Shown: positions 29,175-38,159 of the stretch, in pieces
Position numbering within the stretch: the stretch's first letter is position 1
Layout: each line of letters starts with the position of its first letter
Source: VBOC01 sp964512655
GTDB taxonomy: Bacteria; Bacteroidota; Ignavibacteria; UBA10030; SZUA-254
DNA: 64,000 nucleotides
Assembly: GCA_964512655.1 (NCBI GenBank)
Contig: CAZEJT010000001.1
Location: forward strand, 496,001 to 560,000
Direction: 5' to 3'
The notes under the pieces: model-generated
Seen by the model: only the letters and a program-made list of their open reading frames with translations
Told to the model about the DNA's origin: nothing
Database searches by the model: none
Translations under genes and position numbers: made by a program

Positions 29175-31427
29175 ATGAAGAACAGAGTGCTACTGCTTTC
29201 TGTCGCCCTCATCGGCTCCATGGTGATACGTTCAGGCACGGCGTTCGCGGGGGGAGCGAACATCACCTTCAACGTCCGGATGAATATCCAAATGCTGGAG
29301 GGAAAATTTGTGCCGGGCTCGGGGGATATCGTGAGCGTGAACGGGAGCTTCAATGGCTGGACGGCGGCGGTCGACACACTGAAGGATCTTGACGGGGACA
29401 GTATTTATTCCAAGACTGTGTTCACAACCCTAATCCCCGGAGACACGATGTATTACAAGTTCTGGAAGTCGGTGACCCACGGGGGAACAAATTGGGAGAC
29501 AATCAATAATAGAATGTGGGTCGTCAAAGCAGGCGCCGATACGATTCCGCCGACGTTCTTCGACGACGATTCCGTGTACGTTGCGCCGGTGAAGGTTCCC
29601 GTGACCTTCCAGGTCAACATGCGCATCAAGATGCTTGAAGGAAGTTTTCTCCCCGGGAGCGGAGACATTGTGAGGGTCGCAGGAGGCTTCAATAACTGGG
29701 GCACTTCAACCGATACGATGACCGATGTAGACGGAGACAGCATCTACACGAAAACAGACTCCCTTCTCGAGAACTCACAGATACAGTACAAATTCCTGAA
29801 GACGCTCCGGGGAGGCCTTGACTACGAGAGCGGGGGTAACCGAATGTATACTGTCCCCCCCGGAGGAGGTCCTGTGCCCGTGGCCTTTTTCGATTACGAC
29901 ACCGTAGTCACTCCGCCGGTCTTGGTTCCCGTCACATTCCAGGTCAACATGCGTGTAAAGATGCTCCAGGGCGTGTTCCTCCCGGGTAGCGGCGACATTG
30001 TCAGGGTTGCGGGGAGCTTCAACGGCTGGGGGTCTTCCACCGACACAATGACCGATGCAAACGGGGACAGCATCTACACGAAGACAGACTCCCTTCTCGA
30101 GAACTCGCAGGTCCAGTACAAGTTCCTGAAGACGCCCAGAGGAGGTCTCGACTGGGAAAGCGGAGGCAACCGCGTCTACACGATCCCGCCCGGAGGGGGT
30201 CCGGTGCCCGTAGCGTACTTCGATTACGACTCCGTATTTGTTCCGCTAGTAACGGCAAACGTCCTCTGGCAGGTGGACATGACCGCCTACGAGCAGCTGG
30301 GGTGGTTCAGACCCGATCTCGGAGACACGATGCAACTACGGGGACCCTTCAACGCTTGGGGCGGCTCGACGATGGATCAGAGCCTCTTTACTCCCGGCGT
30401 GTACCAATTGAACTTGCCCATCCAAAGCGGACCGGGAAGCGATGTGCCGTTCAAGTTCTTCATGCAACTAGATTCCACGCAGGCCGAGGCGCGGTTCCCG
30501 GGTTACAGATTGAAACAGGACGGGGTCCGATATGAGCATCCCGCCGTGAGGGGAGACGGGAATAGGTTCTTCAACGTTCAGAATGGGGGTGACTTCAACA
30601 CCGACCTAATTTATTTCAGTGACATTAATCCGAACGGAATCATTCCAGCGGGCGATACAATTACAGTGACGATCACCGCGAACATGGGCCCCGCGACGCA
30701 CTATCTCATCCCCCTAGACCCTGCTACAGACACGGTCAAATTGATATGGCAGGACGCACTCTATCGGTTCGCCCAGGTCAAGATACAGGGTTCGTTTCCG
30801 GATCTGGTCATGAATCATTCCTCGCCGACCGATACTATGTACCAGGTATCGTTTGATATCATAGGTCCAGCGCATTACAACCTTCAGTACACATTCCACT
30901 ATGCTAGCGTCGATCAGGGGGGAGGACTCGGCAATCAGAACCTATTCATTTCGAGGTTCATCCAGCCGTTGACATTCGGAAAGACCAAAGGGCTCGCGAA
31001 GACAACCACATCATGGCCGCGGAATTACTCCGCCCCTGTGGACGTCTGGCAGAAGAGCGTACCTCTCCCCCATGAGGATCCGCCCTTCCCGATCGTGAAC
31101 GGCGTAAAAGACGGGTTAACCGGGAAGCCCACAACGTACCGGCTCCTGCAAAACTATCCGAATCCCTTCAATCCCGCGACCCGGATACTGTATGCGATCC
31201 CGGAGAGGGGACACGTTTCCTTGAAGGTGTATAGCCTCCTCGGACAGGAGATCGCCACGCTGGTGAATCAAGATCAAGCGCTGGGGAATTATGTGGCTCT
31301 CTTCGACGCCAGCCGCCTCCCCTCAGGGGTGTATTTCTACCAGCTGAGAGTCACGTCTTTCCGTGAAAACGCTGCGTCCCGTGCGAGCGTCTTTACGGAC
31401 GTGAAAAAGATGGTGTTGATCAAGTAG
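29175..31427 (+). CDS. Secreted protein with tandem starch-binding-like modules and T9SS type A sorting domain
   Basis: A 750-residue exported protein. Signal peptide at about 1-27. Three tandem modules of about 110 residues follow (about 28-140, 141-250, 251-360), each beginning FQVNMRIKMLEG or similar and holding GDIVRVAGSFNGWG, the SFNGW motif of CBM20/CBM48/AMPK-type glycan-binding folds. A fourth, divergent module (about 360-480) and a further beta-rich region precede a complete T9SS type A sorting domain: LLQNYPNPFNPATRILY, SLKVYSLLGQEIATLV, LPSGVYFYQL and the end KKMVLIK. It has no catalytic motif. I infer a surface-anchored or released alpha-glucan-binding protein of the starch system. 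Confidence 0.85.
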   Translation: MKNRVLLLSVALIGSMVIRSGTAFAGGANITFNVRMNIQMLEGKFVPGSGDIVSVNGSFNGWTAAVDTLKDLDGDSIYSKTVFTTLIPGDTMYYKFWKSVTHGGTNWETINNRMWVVKAGADTIPPTFFDDDSVYVAPVKVPVTFQVNMRIKMLEGSFLPGSGDIVRVAGGFNNWGTSTDTMTDVDGDSIYTKTDSLLENSQIQYKFLKTLRGGLDYESGGNRMYTVPPGGGPVPVAFFDYDTVVTPPVLVPVTFQVNMRVKMLQGVFLPGSGDIVRVAGSFNGWGSSTDTMTDANGDSIYTKTDSLLENSQVQYKFLKTPRGGLDWESGGNRVYTIPPGGGPVPVAYFDYDSVFVPLVTANVLWQVDMTAYEQLGWFRPDLGDTMQLRGPFNAWGGSTMDQSLFTPGVYQLNLPIQSGPGSDVPFKFFMQLDSTQAEARFPGYRLKQDGVRYEHPAVRGDGNRFFNVQNGGDFNTDLIYFSDINPNGIIPAGDTITVTITANMGPATHYLIPLDPATDTVKLIWQDALYRFAQVKIQGSFPDLVMNHSSPTDTMYQVSFDIIGPAHYNLQYTFHYASVDQGGGLGNQNLFISRFIQPLTFGKTKGLAKTTTSWPRNYSAPVDVWQKSVPLPHEDPPFPIVNGVKDGLTGKPTTYRLLQNYPNPFNPATRILYAIPERGHVSLKVYSLLGQEIATLVNQDQALGNYVALFDASRLPSGVYFYQLRVTSFRENAASRASVFTDVKKMVLIK
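29256..30254 (+). repeat. Three tandem in-frame repeats of about 330 bp encoding SFNGW modules
   Basis: Units lie at about 29256-29594, 29595-29924 and 29925-30254. The second and third are exactly in step at 330 bp and share long identical DNA stretches (for example the segments encoding YTKTDSLLENSQ and PPGGGPVPVA), so they come from a recent duplication or are kept alike by gene conversion. The first is more divergent. Confidence 0.85.
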
Positions 31428-31445
31428 GAGGGATCTGCATTCAAG

Positions 31446-31481
31446 AAGGCGCCTGGGTGCGGCAATCGCGCCAGGCGCCTT
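31446..31481 (+). terminator. Bidirectional rho-independent terminator
   Basis: A perfect 11-bp stem, AAGGCGCCTGG at 31446-31456 and its complement at 31471-31481, with a 14-base loop and TTTTCATTTT after it on the plus strand. It lies between the convergent T9SS glycan-binding gene and the SGNH-TPR gene and can serve both. Confidence 0.85.
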
Positions 31482-31482
31482 T

Positions 31483-33498
31483 TCATTTTAAGGTGTCGGC
31501 GCGCTCGACGCGCTTGAGTAGAGCAGAAGCGGGGGCGTAGCCGGGGCTTTCATTGAGGGTCTGCCTCAGTTCCTCGATGGCCCTGCTTTTCATCCCGGTG
31601 CGAGCGCAGGCAAGGGCAAGGACATACCGCGCCTCGCTCCGCTCTCCCGGAGTATGGCTTAGATTTACCGCTTCCACAAGCCGGGTGATGGCTGAGTCCA
31701 TTTTGCCCGCATTCATCTCGATGGTACCCACCGCGAGCGAAGCGTAGCGCGTTGGCTCGACGATTCGGGACTCCTGCAGGACTGCATAGGCCCGGGCAGG
31801 CTCGTGCCGTCTGAGGTAGAGCTGGCCGAGGAGGAGATAGGGCGAGGCGTTCACGGGATACTGATTGATGAGCGCGCGGTACTCTCTCACGGCGTCTTCA
31901 TAGAGAGCCGCCTTCTCGTACACGCCTGCCGCCTCGGCGTGTCCTTCTTCCCAGGTTGACGCTCCCGTGAGCATTCGATCGACGATCCGGCCGATCGCCT
32001 CCGGCTGCGGCCCGCGCCGCTCCGGGCGGGATGGCGCATCGAATGGCCATTGCGATGTCAGCGTCGCGATCCGGCCATCGGCGCAGAGCTCATCGAGGGG
32101 AGTGGACGGCCTCGCAGCCCACAAGGTATCGTCGCTTACCGTATCTCTCGCCGACCACTCTTTCTCACTCGCGATCAACCCCATCCGCCGCATGCACCGT
32201 ACGTACTCCTTTGCCATGAGAAACTGTCCTCTCATGGTTGGGTGAAGATGTTCGAGGATCAGATTGGTTCCCACAAGCGAGTCGGACGAACCCTCCTCGA
32301 AGAGATGCTCGATGTCTGCAAGCGATCTGCCCTCACCGCCGGCCTGGGCCCGGATTTCATCGTTAAAATCGCTGCTCGCCCTGAACCGGAGCTCGTCGTA
32401 ATCGCGCGCTTTGTGGTATTCGAGGCGAGCTGCATTCTTCTTCCCGAGCGAGTCAAGCGAACGTGCGAGCGCGTACCGGATGTCGGCGCGGAGAGAATCG
32501 AGCCTGATTGCTTCTTCCAGGAATTCGGCCGCCTCATCCATGGCGCCGAGCCTGCGGCGTGCGGTGGCGAGCGCAAGCAGGGAGTCGACACGCATTGCCC
32601 CCCGGCTCCCGTTTTTCCATACTCCCCCGGAAACAAACGGTGCCCGGTCCCTCACATTCGATACCTGCGTACTCAGAATCAGGGGGATACCATCATTCCG
32701 GAATGACTCCTTGAGCGTCCCCAGATTCTGCCTGAAGTTTGCAAGGCACGCCCTGTATGAACTGCTCCCGTACCGGATGTACTGACCGCGCGCGAGGCGT
32801 TCCATCATCGTTCCACCCCGATCGGGAATCACCGTGCCCCTGAACAGACTCTCGAACCACCTGATCGCTCCCCGCAGAAGCAGAAACGATCGAACGTGAA
32901 TGAGCCGCAGATAGGAAGAAGTCAGCCAATGTGCCCCCCCTGCCGATTCGTGAGAGGCGATTCCGAGTGCTCCGTAGAACTCGTTATGTCCATCGTAGAC
33001 GATTATTAGATCCGGTTCATAGGGCGGGAGCTCGCGAGCGATATCGTCGACGGTGTAGCTGTTTGTAGCCGTGAGGCCAAGGTTAATGATTTCGACCCTT
33101 CGCTCGGGGAAGAGCTGCCTCAGACGGTCGCGCAGAAAAGTAGAGAACGACCCGACGTAGCCGTAGGGGAAGCCCACCGTGGTGGATCCTCCCAGGCAGA
33201 AAATTCTGAAGGTGTGGGAGGGCTTGGGCACCTGAAAATAATCCGGCGAAGTATTCGGGCTGAATTCGACCCGCGAAAAATACCTGTTTTTCACATCAGG
33301 GTTCATTACGTGATAGACGCGGCCACCGATTTCCTCCGTCGTGAAGAGCGAGAGGTCGGGTCCGTATCCGACCGCGCGCAGGATGCATTCGAGCAGAGCA
33401 AAAAGAAGAAGGGGGGAAAGGAGGGTTATCCAGAAGAAAAGTCGTTGCGATCGTTGGCGGGATTTCACGGAGGAATATACGGGCTTCGAAAGTGACAT
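31483..33498 (-). CDS. Membrane-anchored SGNH/GDSL-hydrolase-like protein with TPR repeats (paralogue 1)
   Basis: About 671 residues from the ATG at 33498 (a TTG lies directly before it). One N-terminal membrane segment (about 22-45) puts the rest in the periplasm. SGNH blocks: FCLGGSTTVGFPYG (nucleophile Ser), NLGLTATNSYT (block II Gly), VYDGHNEFYGALG (block III Asn) and LEHLHPTMRG with the His; the residue three before this His is Glu rather than the usual Asp. TPR-like helices follow SGNH block III and fill the C-terminal 170 residues. The same architecture recurs at 47402-49417. SGNH enzymes of this kind act on O-acetyl groups of glycans, but no substrate is shown. It stands alone here, inside the glucan region. 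Confidence 0.8.
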   Translation of the reverse strand: MSLSKPVYSSVKSRQRSQRLFFWITLLSPLLLFALLECILRAVGYGPDLSLFTTEEIGGRVYHVMNPDVKNRYFSRVEFSPNTSPDYFQVPKPSHTFRIFCLGGSTTVGFPYGYVGSFSTFLRDRLRQLFPERRVEIINLGLTATNSYTVDDIARELPPYEPDLIIVYDGHNEFYGALGIASHESAGGAHWLTSSYLRLIHVRSFLLLRGAIRWFESLFRGTVIPDRGGTMMERLARGQYIRYGSSSYRACLANFRQNLGTLKESFRNDGIPLILSTQVSNVRDRAPFVSGGVWKNGSRGAMRVDSLLALATARRRLGAMDEAAEFLEEAIRLDSLRADIRYALARSLDSLGKKNAARLEYHKARDYDELRFRASSDFNDEIRAQAGGEGRSLADIEHLFEEGSSDSLVGTNLILEHLHPTMRGQFLMAKEYVRCMRRMGLIASEKEWSARDTVSDDTLWAARPSTPLDELCADGRIATLTSQWPFDAPSRPERRGPQPEAIGRIVDRMLTGASTWEEGHAEAAGVYEKAALYEDAVREYRALINQYPVNASPYLLLGQLYLRRHEPARAYAVLQESRIVEPTRYASLAVGTIEMNAGKMDSAITRLVEAVNLSHTPGERSEARYVLALACARTGMKSRAIEELRQTLNESPGYAPASALLKRVERADTLK

Positions 33499-33549
33499 CA
33501 AAAGGTGGGGGAGGCCGAAGGCCGGGGTACACGGAACGGCGAAATTCGA

Positions 33550-33573
33550 ACGCCGGCTGAAGCCGGCGCCTAC
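33550..33573. repeat. Dispersed palindromic repeat, copy 1
   Basis: A 24-base sequence containing the perfect 8-bp hairpin CGCCGGCT-GA-AGCCGGCG (33551-33568) followed by GCCTAC overlapping its end. The identical 24 bases recur at 33550 and 59433. Both copies are intergenic. It stands 80 bases upstream of the GH13 gene at 33652. This looks like a REP-type extragenic element; a further CCGGCG-rich half follows at 33574-33585. Confidence 0.75.
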
Positions 33574-33651
33574 CGCCGGCGCCTGCCAGCGAAGCGGTAT
33601 CGCCTGATCAGTTGCATTTCCATACCCCTTTCTTTACTTTGATTCACCCCA

Positions 33652-35133
33652 ATGCAAAGCCTGGCTCAGACGATCACGACGCTGCGGCGACACGTTTTGG
33701 TGGCGGGCTGCGCTTTGCTCCCCTTCGTTCTCGGCTGTGCTTCCGCGCAGCCTGTGGTTCCCGGCTGGGCCGAGGACGCGATCTGGTATCAGATCTTCCC
33801 CGAACGTTTTGCGAATGGCGACTCGAGCAACGATCCCCCCGGCGTACAGCCATGGGGAGGAAAGCCCGAGCGCGACAATTATTTCGGCGGCGATCTCAAG
33901 GGAGTCATCGACCACCTCGACTACCTCCAGCGGCTCGGCGTAAACGCGCTCTACCTGAATCCCATCTTCGAGTCGCCGAGCAACCACAAGTACCACACCA
34001 AGGATTACCTGAAGATCGATCCCAATTTCGGCGACGAGAACGTCTTCCGGAGGCTTGTGGATGAATGCCATCGGAGGAAGATGCGCCTGATCCTCGACGG
34101 CGTGTTTAATCATACGGGGATTCATTTCTTCGCATTTGAGGACATCAAGAAGAACGAGGAGAAATCCCCGTACCTGAAGTGGTACAACATCCACAGCTTC
34201 CCGGTATCGGGGCCTGAGAAGCCGAATTACGAGGCCTGGTGGGGGCTGGGAGACCTGCCCAAGCTCATGACAGGTAATCCGGAGGTCCGGAACTACCTCT
34301 TTGATGCCACCACCCACTGGATGAAGACGGGAATCGACGGGTGGCGGCTCGACGTTCCGAACGAGATTCCCCACGAATTCTGGATCGATTGGAGGAAGCT
34401 CGTCAAGGGCGAAAATCCCGAAGCGTACATCGTGGGCGAGATCTGGGACGACGCGACGGCGTGGCTTCAGGGAGATCAGTTCGACGCGGTCATGAACTAC
34501 CGGTTCCGGGGGGGAACGGTCGGTTTCATAGCCGTGAGGAATCAGACCGCATCCCAGTTCGACTCCATCCTCCAGGCACAGCGCGCCGCCTACCCCGGAC
34601 GTGTGGACTATGCTCTGCAGAATCTGATCGGGAGCCATGACACTGAGCGCTTTCTGACGCTCTGCGGAAGCGACGTGGGCAGGCTGAAACTGGCGGTTCT
34701 CTTTCAGATGACGTACGTGGGAGCGCCGATGATTTACTATGGAGACGAAATCGGGCTGGAGGGGGGGAAGGACCCCGATTGCAGGAAAACAATGGAGTGG
34801 GATTCTACCCGTTGGAACCGGGGGCTCCTTGGTTGGTATCAGAAGCTCGTAAAAATTCGCAATGACAACCGGGTATTCCGGCGTGGTTCGTACAAGACGG
34901 TTCTGGTGGACGATAAGACGCGGGCGTTTGCATTTACCCGCGAGGATGCAGCGCAGAAAGCTGTTGTTTTCCTTAACGCGATGCCCGGCACACGGAGGGT
35001 GCGCCCGATAGATCTATCACCCGATCCGCGAACATGGACGGAGCTCATCACAGGCGCTTCCTACGCGGCATCGGACAGCGTGGAGATCCCAGGCGATTCC
35101 GGGATCGTTCTGCTCGGTACTCCGGGTGAATGA
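33652..35133 (+). CDS. GH13 alpha-amylase-family lipoprotein (neopullulanase/maltogenic-amylase-like)
   Basis: A 493-residue GH13 enzyme. The signal peptide ends in the lipobox VLGC (Cys29), so it is probably a lipoprotein. WYQIFPERFANGD near the start matches the secreted GH13 at 17747. Catalytic motifs: DGVFNHTG, nucleophile Asp in GIDGWRLDVPNE (about 230), Glu in YIVGEIWDD (about 262), Asp in IGSHDTERF (about 330). GAPMIYYGDEIGLEGGKDPD is typical of the neopullulanase/cyclomaltodextrinase subgroup. It is followed directly (TGA-ATG) by another GH13 gene and heads the run 33652-43066 that ends in the maltodextrin importer. Confidence 0.92.
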   Translation: MQSLAQTITTLRRHVLVAGCALLPFVLGCASAQPVVPGWAEDAIWYQIFPERFANGDSSNDPPGVQPWGGKPERDNYFGGDLKGVIDHLDYLQRLGVNALYLNPIFESPSNHKYHTKDYLKIDPNFGDENVFRRLVDECHRRKMRLILDGVFNHTGIHFFAFEDIKKNEEKSPYLKWYNIHSFPVSGPEKPNYEAWWGLGDLPKLMTGNPEVRNYLFDATTHWMKTGIDGWRLDVPNEIPHEFWIDWRKLVKGENPEAYIVGEIWDDATAWLQGDQFDAVMNYRFRGGTVGFIAVRNQTASQFDSILQAQRAAYPGRVDYALQNLIGSHDTERFLTLCGSDVGRLKLAVLFQMTYVGAPMIYYGDEIGLEGGKDPDCRKTMEWDSTRWNRGLLGWYQKLVKIRNDNRVFRRGSYKTVLVDDKTRAFAFTREDAAQKAVVFLNAMPGTRRVRPIDLSPDPRTWTELITGASYAASDSVEIPGDSGIVLLGTPGE

Positions 35134-38133
35134 ATGAGGTGGCTGATCTGGTTGCTCCTTGTTTCCGCCTCGGCGGCTTCGGCGGCCGACAGCGTTGACG
35201 TCACGTTCCGGTACGACATCGCCGGGTTTCCGAGCGGGCTCTCCGTACCGGGCGAGTTTAACGGGTGGAATCCGTCCGCCTGGCCGATGACCTATATGGG
35301 GGGCACGCTGTGGATCAGGAATTCACGCATTGCCGTCGGAGGGAGCCCCGGGGGGAGCATTCCCGGCGCCTGGCAGTACAAGTTCTATTACAACGGAGTC
35401 GCGACCTGGCCCAATGATCCCCTTAATCACCACGTGAATGCCGCCGATAATAACAACTCCTACATCTACGTGAGGGATCCCACAATCTACCAGTTCGTCC
35501 CGAACCAAAAATCTCCTCTCGTCACCACGTCGACGCCCACGATCTCGGCGTACATATTCCCGAAGGTGGGGAGTATCGTCGACACTTCCGCCCTCGTCCT
35601 GACGATCGACGGAGTAGGGTATTCAGGGATCGGTCATCAATATGATTTCGCGACGAAACACCTCTCCTTCACGCCCCCCGCACTCCCGAACGGCAGCCAT
35701 CAGGCGATCCTCAGTGCGGGTCTCAGCGCAGACACGGTAATCTTCGTCACGCAGGGAGGGTTCGTGCGGCTCCTCAACCAGTTTCCTTTTTCAACCTGGA
35801 AGACGAGCTGGACGCTCTATGGGCTCGTTGACAATCCGGCCGATACGTTCATCACAATCATCCGGAACGGCGTCGACACGTTTTCCGTCGCTGCTACTGC
35901 GGGCTCATTCTCCTTCAGCGCCCCGCTTGCCGACGGGTCGAACAGCTTCGTCGCCGCAGCCGACTCGGCTGGGATTCGAAAATCCTCGTACCCGGTCGTT
36001 ATTCAGCGGATCGTCAACCACGCCCCGTTGGCATCGATCGGCATTTCCGCATCGCTGGGTCAGGTGAGCCTCGTGGCGCAGGCGACCGACCCCGATTCGG
36101 GAGAGACGGGGGCGCTGACATACCTCTGGAATTCCGACTCCTCGAATCCCTCTGTGATTCCCGGCGTCGACGGCTCGACGTCCGGGATCGTGAAATTCTC
36201 AACTCCTGCTGTTGCAGGCGAGTACTATGTTACTCTCACCGCGACCGACCCGGAAGGGAACCGCGATACCACCCGCAACTACTTTTCGGTGGACGCCGGC
36301 GGCGTGGTGTCCGTCCCTTCCCTTGCGAGCAATCCCCACTGGGTTGCTTCCGGCCGCATGTACCTCCTCTTTTTCAAGTCGGCCTCGGCACAGGGGACGA
36401 TCAATGCCGCCCTGCCCCGGCTCGATTACATCGCGAGCATGGGGTATAATATCATCTGGATCATGCCCGTGATGAAAAACGCAGCCCCGATCAATAACGG
36501 TCCGGGTCCGGGATACGACATCGTGGATTTCTACACCGTCGCGCCTGAGTATGGCACGAACGAGGATTTCAAGAACTTCGTGAAGCATGCTCACGAGCTT
36601 GGCCTGAAGATCATCCTCGATGTGACCCCCAACCACACGAGCTCGGAACATCCTTTCGTCACGAGCGTTCGCTCGTACCGCAAGAACTCTCCCTACTGGG
36701 CCTACTACCAGCACCAACTCGTCACGAATCCTAATTACCACCCCAATCTGGCCGAAGCCCTGACCACGGACTCTCTCTTCGTCTATTACGGCGCGTTCAG
36801 CGATGCCATTCTCAATTACAACTGGGCCGACCTCGACGCGCGGAATTACATGATCGGGGTCTACAAATGGTGGATCCGGGAGATGGGGATCGACGGGTAC
36901 CGTCTCGATGTCTACTGGGGACCTGCGCGGAGGGCCAACGGGGGAAATGGCGGGGAGAACGAGATGGGGATTCCCGTCCGGACGGCCCTGAAACACATCA
37001 AGCCCGATATACTCCTTCTGGGGGAAGATGACGCGACGGGGCTGGGAACGGAAAATATCTTCGGCGACAGGGGAGGAGGCGTGGACGCGGCGTACGACTG
37101 GAATCTCTTCCACGGCGGGATTCAGAACTTCTACTCTTCCACGCCGCAGACATCCTCGCTGAACACCTACCTTTTAAATTTCGGCGGAGCATCGATGGGA
37201 TTCCTGCCCGGGCCGAACGCATATTTCATGAGGTTCCTCGAGGACCAGGATGAAGAGAGGATTATCTGGCAATACCAGGGCGCCGCGAAAACGATGCCCG
37301 TATCCACAGCCGTTTTGCTCTCGGTCGGACTACCGCTAGTGTACGGGGGAGAAGAGGTGGGCTGGGGAGCCGGGATTTTCGATTACGACCAGCGGCGGAG
37401 AGGAGTGATCGACTGGAACAATGCCGGGAGATCTCTCCTGTTACCCCATTACCAGAGGCTCGCCCAGATCCGCAAACAGTGGGCTCCCTTCTGGTCGCAA
37501 CGCCAGATCAATCTGCCGACAGGCGACAGCCGGCTCCTTGCGTGGACGAGGCCGATGAACGATTTCAACGGCATCATCGTTGCCAATTTCGACACGGCAT
37601 CCCATACGGCTTCGGTGACTCTCAACGGAGGGGGCGCGCCTAACGTCTATTTCTCTGGCGGCGTTCAGGACGGCAAAATCTATCATGCGAGCGATCTTTA
37701 CAACGACACAGTGTATTCCGTCATGTTTAGCTCGGGGAGTGCAACTCTCTCGCTGCTCCTTCCTCCGTACGGATCGTCGGTACTCGTTCTGGCGGAGAGC
37801 ACGTACTCTCTCACACTCCCCCCGGTCCTCGGAGTGCATGATCTTCCACCGACGAAACCCCTCGCCTACTCCCTTTCACAGAATTATCCGAACCCCTTCA
37901 ATCCCACCACCACCATCGACTTTTCGCTGGCAAAGGCCGGGTACGTGTCGCTCAAGGTGTACGATGTCCTCGGGCGCACCGCGGCCATCCTGGCGGAAGG
38001 ATTCCGACCGCCCGGCAGGTACTCGGTTTCCTGGGACGCATCACGGGCCGGCGGTCTCCCGAGCGGACTTTACCTCTACCGGTTGTCGACCGCTTCGTTC
38101 ACAGACACCCGGAAGATGCTTCTCATCCGCTAG
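35134..38133 (+). CDS. Large secreted GH13 amylase with N-terminal glycan-binding fold and T9SS sorting domain
   Basis: A 999-residue enzyme. Signal peptide at 1-18; an AMPK/CBM48-like fold at about 20-120 (VPGEFNGWNPSAWPM); Ig-like regions to about 390; then a GH13 barrel with LGLKIILDVTPNHTS, nucleophile Asp in GIDGYRLDVYWG (about 587), Glu in LLGEDDATG (about 630) and Asp in FLEDQDEERI (about 703). The T9SS type A domain is complete: LSQNYPNPFNPTTTIDF, SLKVYDVLGRTAAIL, LPSGLYLYRL and the end KMLLIR. It should be exported by T9SS and attached to, or shed from, the surface to cut starch-like glycans. It follows the lipoprotein GH13 with no gap. Confidence 0.93.
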   Translation: MRWLIWLLLVSASAASAADSVDVTFRYDIAGFPSGLSVPGEFNGWNPSAWPMTYMGGTLWIRNSRIAVGGSPGGSIPGAWQYKFYYNGVATWPNDPLNHHVNAADNNNSYIYVRDPTIYQFVPNQKSPLVTTSTPTISAYIFPKVGSIVDTSALVLTIDGVGYSGIGHQYDFATKHLSFTPPALPNGSHQAILSAGLSADTVIFVTQGGFVRLLNQFPFSTWKTSWTLYGLVDNPADTFITIIRNGVDTFSVAATAGSFSFSAPLADGSNSFVAAADSAGIRKSSYPVVIQRIVNHAPLASIGISASLGQVSLVAQATDPDSGETGALTYLWNSDSSNPSVIPGVDGSTSGIVKFSTPAVAGEYYVTLTATDPEGNRDTTRNYFSVDAGGVVSVPSLASNPHWVASGRMYLLFFKSASAQGTINAALPRLDYIASMGYNIIWIMPVMKNAAPINNGPGPGYDIVDFYTVAPEYGTNEDFKNFVKHAHELGLKIILDVTPNHTSSEHPFVTSVRSYRKNSPYWAYYQHQLVTNPNYHPNLAEALTTDSLFVYYGAFSDAILNYNWADLDARNYMIGVYKWWIREMGIDGYRLDVYWGPARRANGGNGGENEMGIPVRTALKHIKPDILLLGEDDATGLGTENIFGDRGGGVDAAYDWNLFHGGIQNFYSSTPQTSSLNTYLLNFGGASMGFLPGPNAYFMRFLEDQDEERIIWQYQGAAKTMPVSTAVLLSVGLPLVYGGEEVGWGAGIFDYDQRRRGVIDWNNAGRSLLLPHYQRLAQIRKQWAPFWSQRQINLPTGDSRLLAWTRPMNDFNGIIVANFDTASHTASVTLNGGGAPNVYFSGGVQDGKIYHASDLYNDTVYSVMFSSGSATLSLLLPPYGSSVLVLAESTYSLTLPPVLGVHDLPPTKPLAYSLSQNYPNPFNPTTTIDFSLAKAGYVSLKVYDVLGRTAAILAEGFRPPGRYSVSWDASRAGGLPSGLYLYRLSTASFTDTRKMLLIR

Positions 38134-38159
38134 ACCCGGCGCCTCGCGATTTATCCCGC

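Noticed and set aside
29256..30254. CRISPR-like or satellite repeat
   Set aside because: The repeat unit is 330 bp, in frame and encodes a protein fold; there are no short repeats with unique spacers anywhere in the window.
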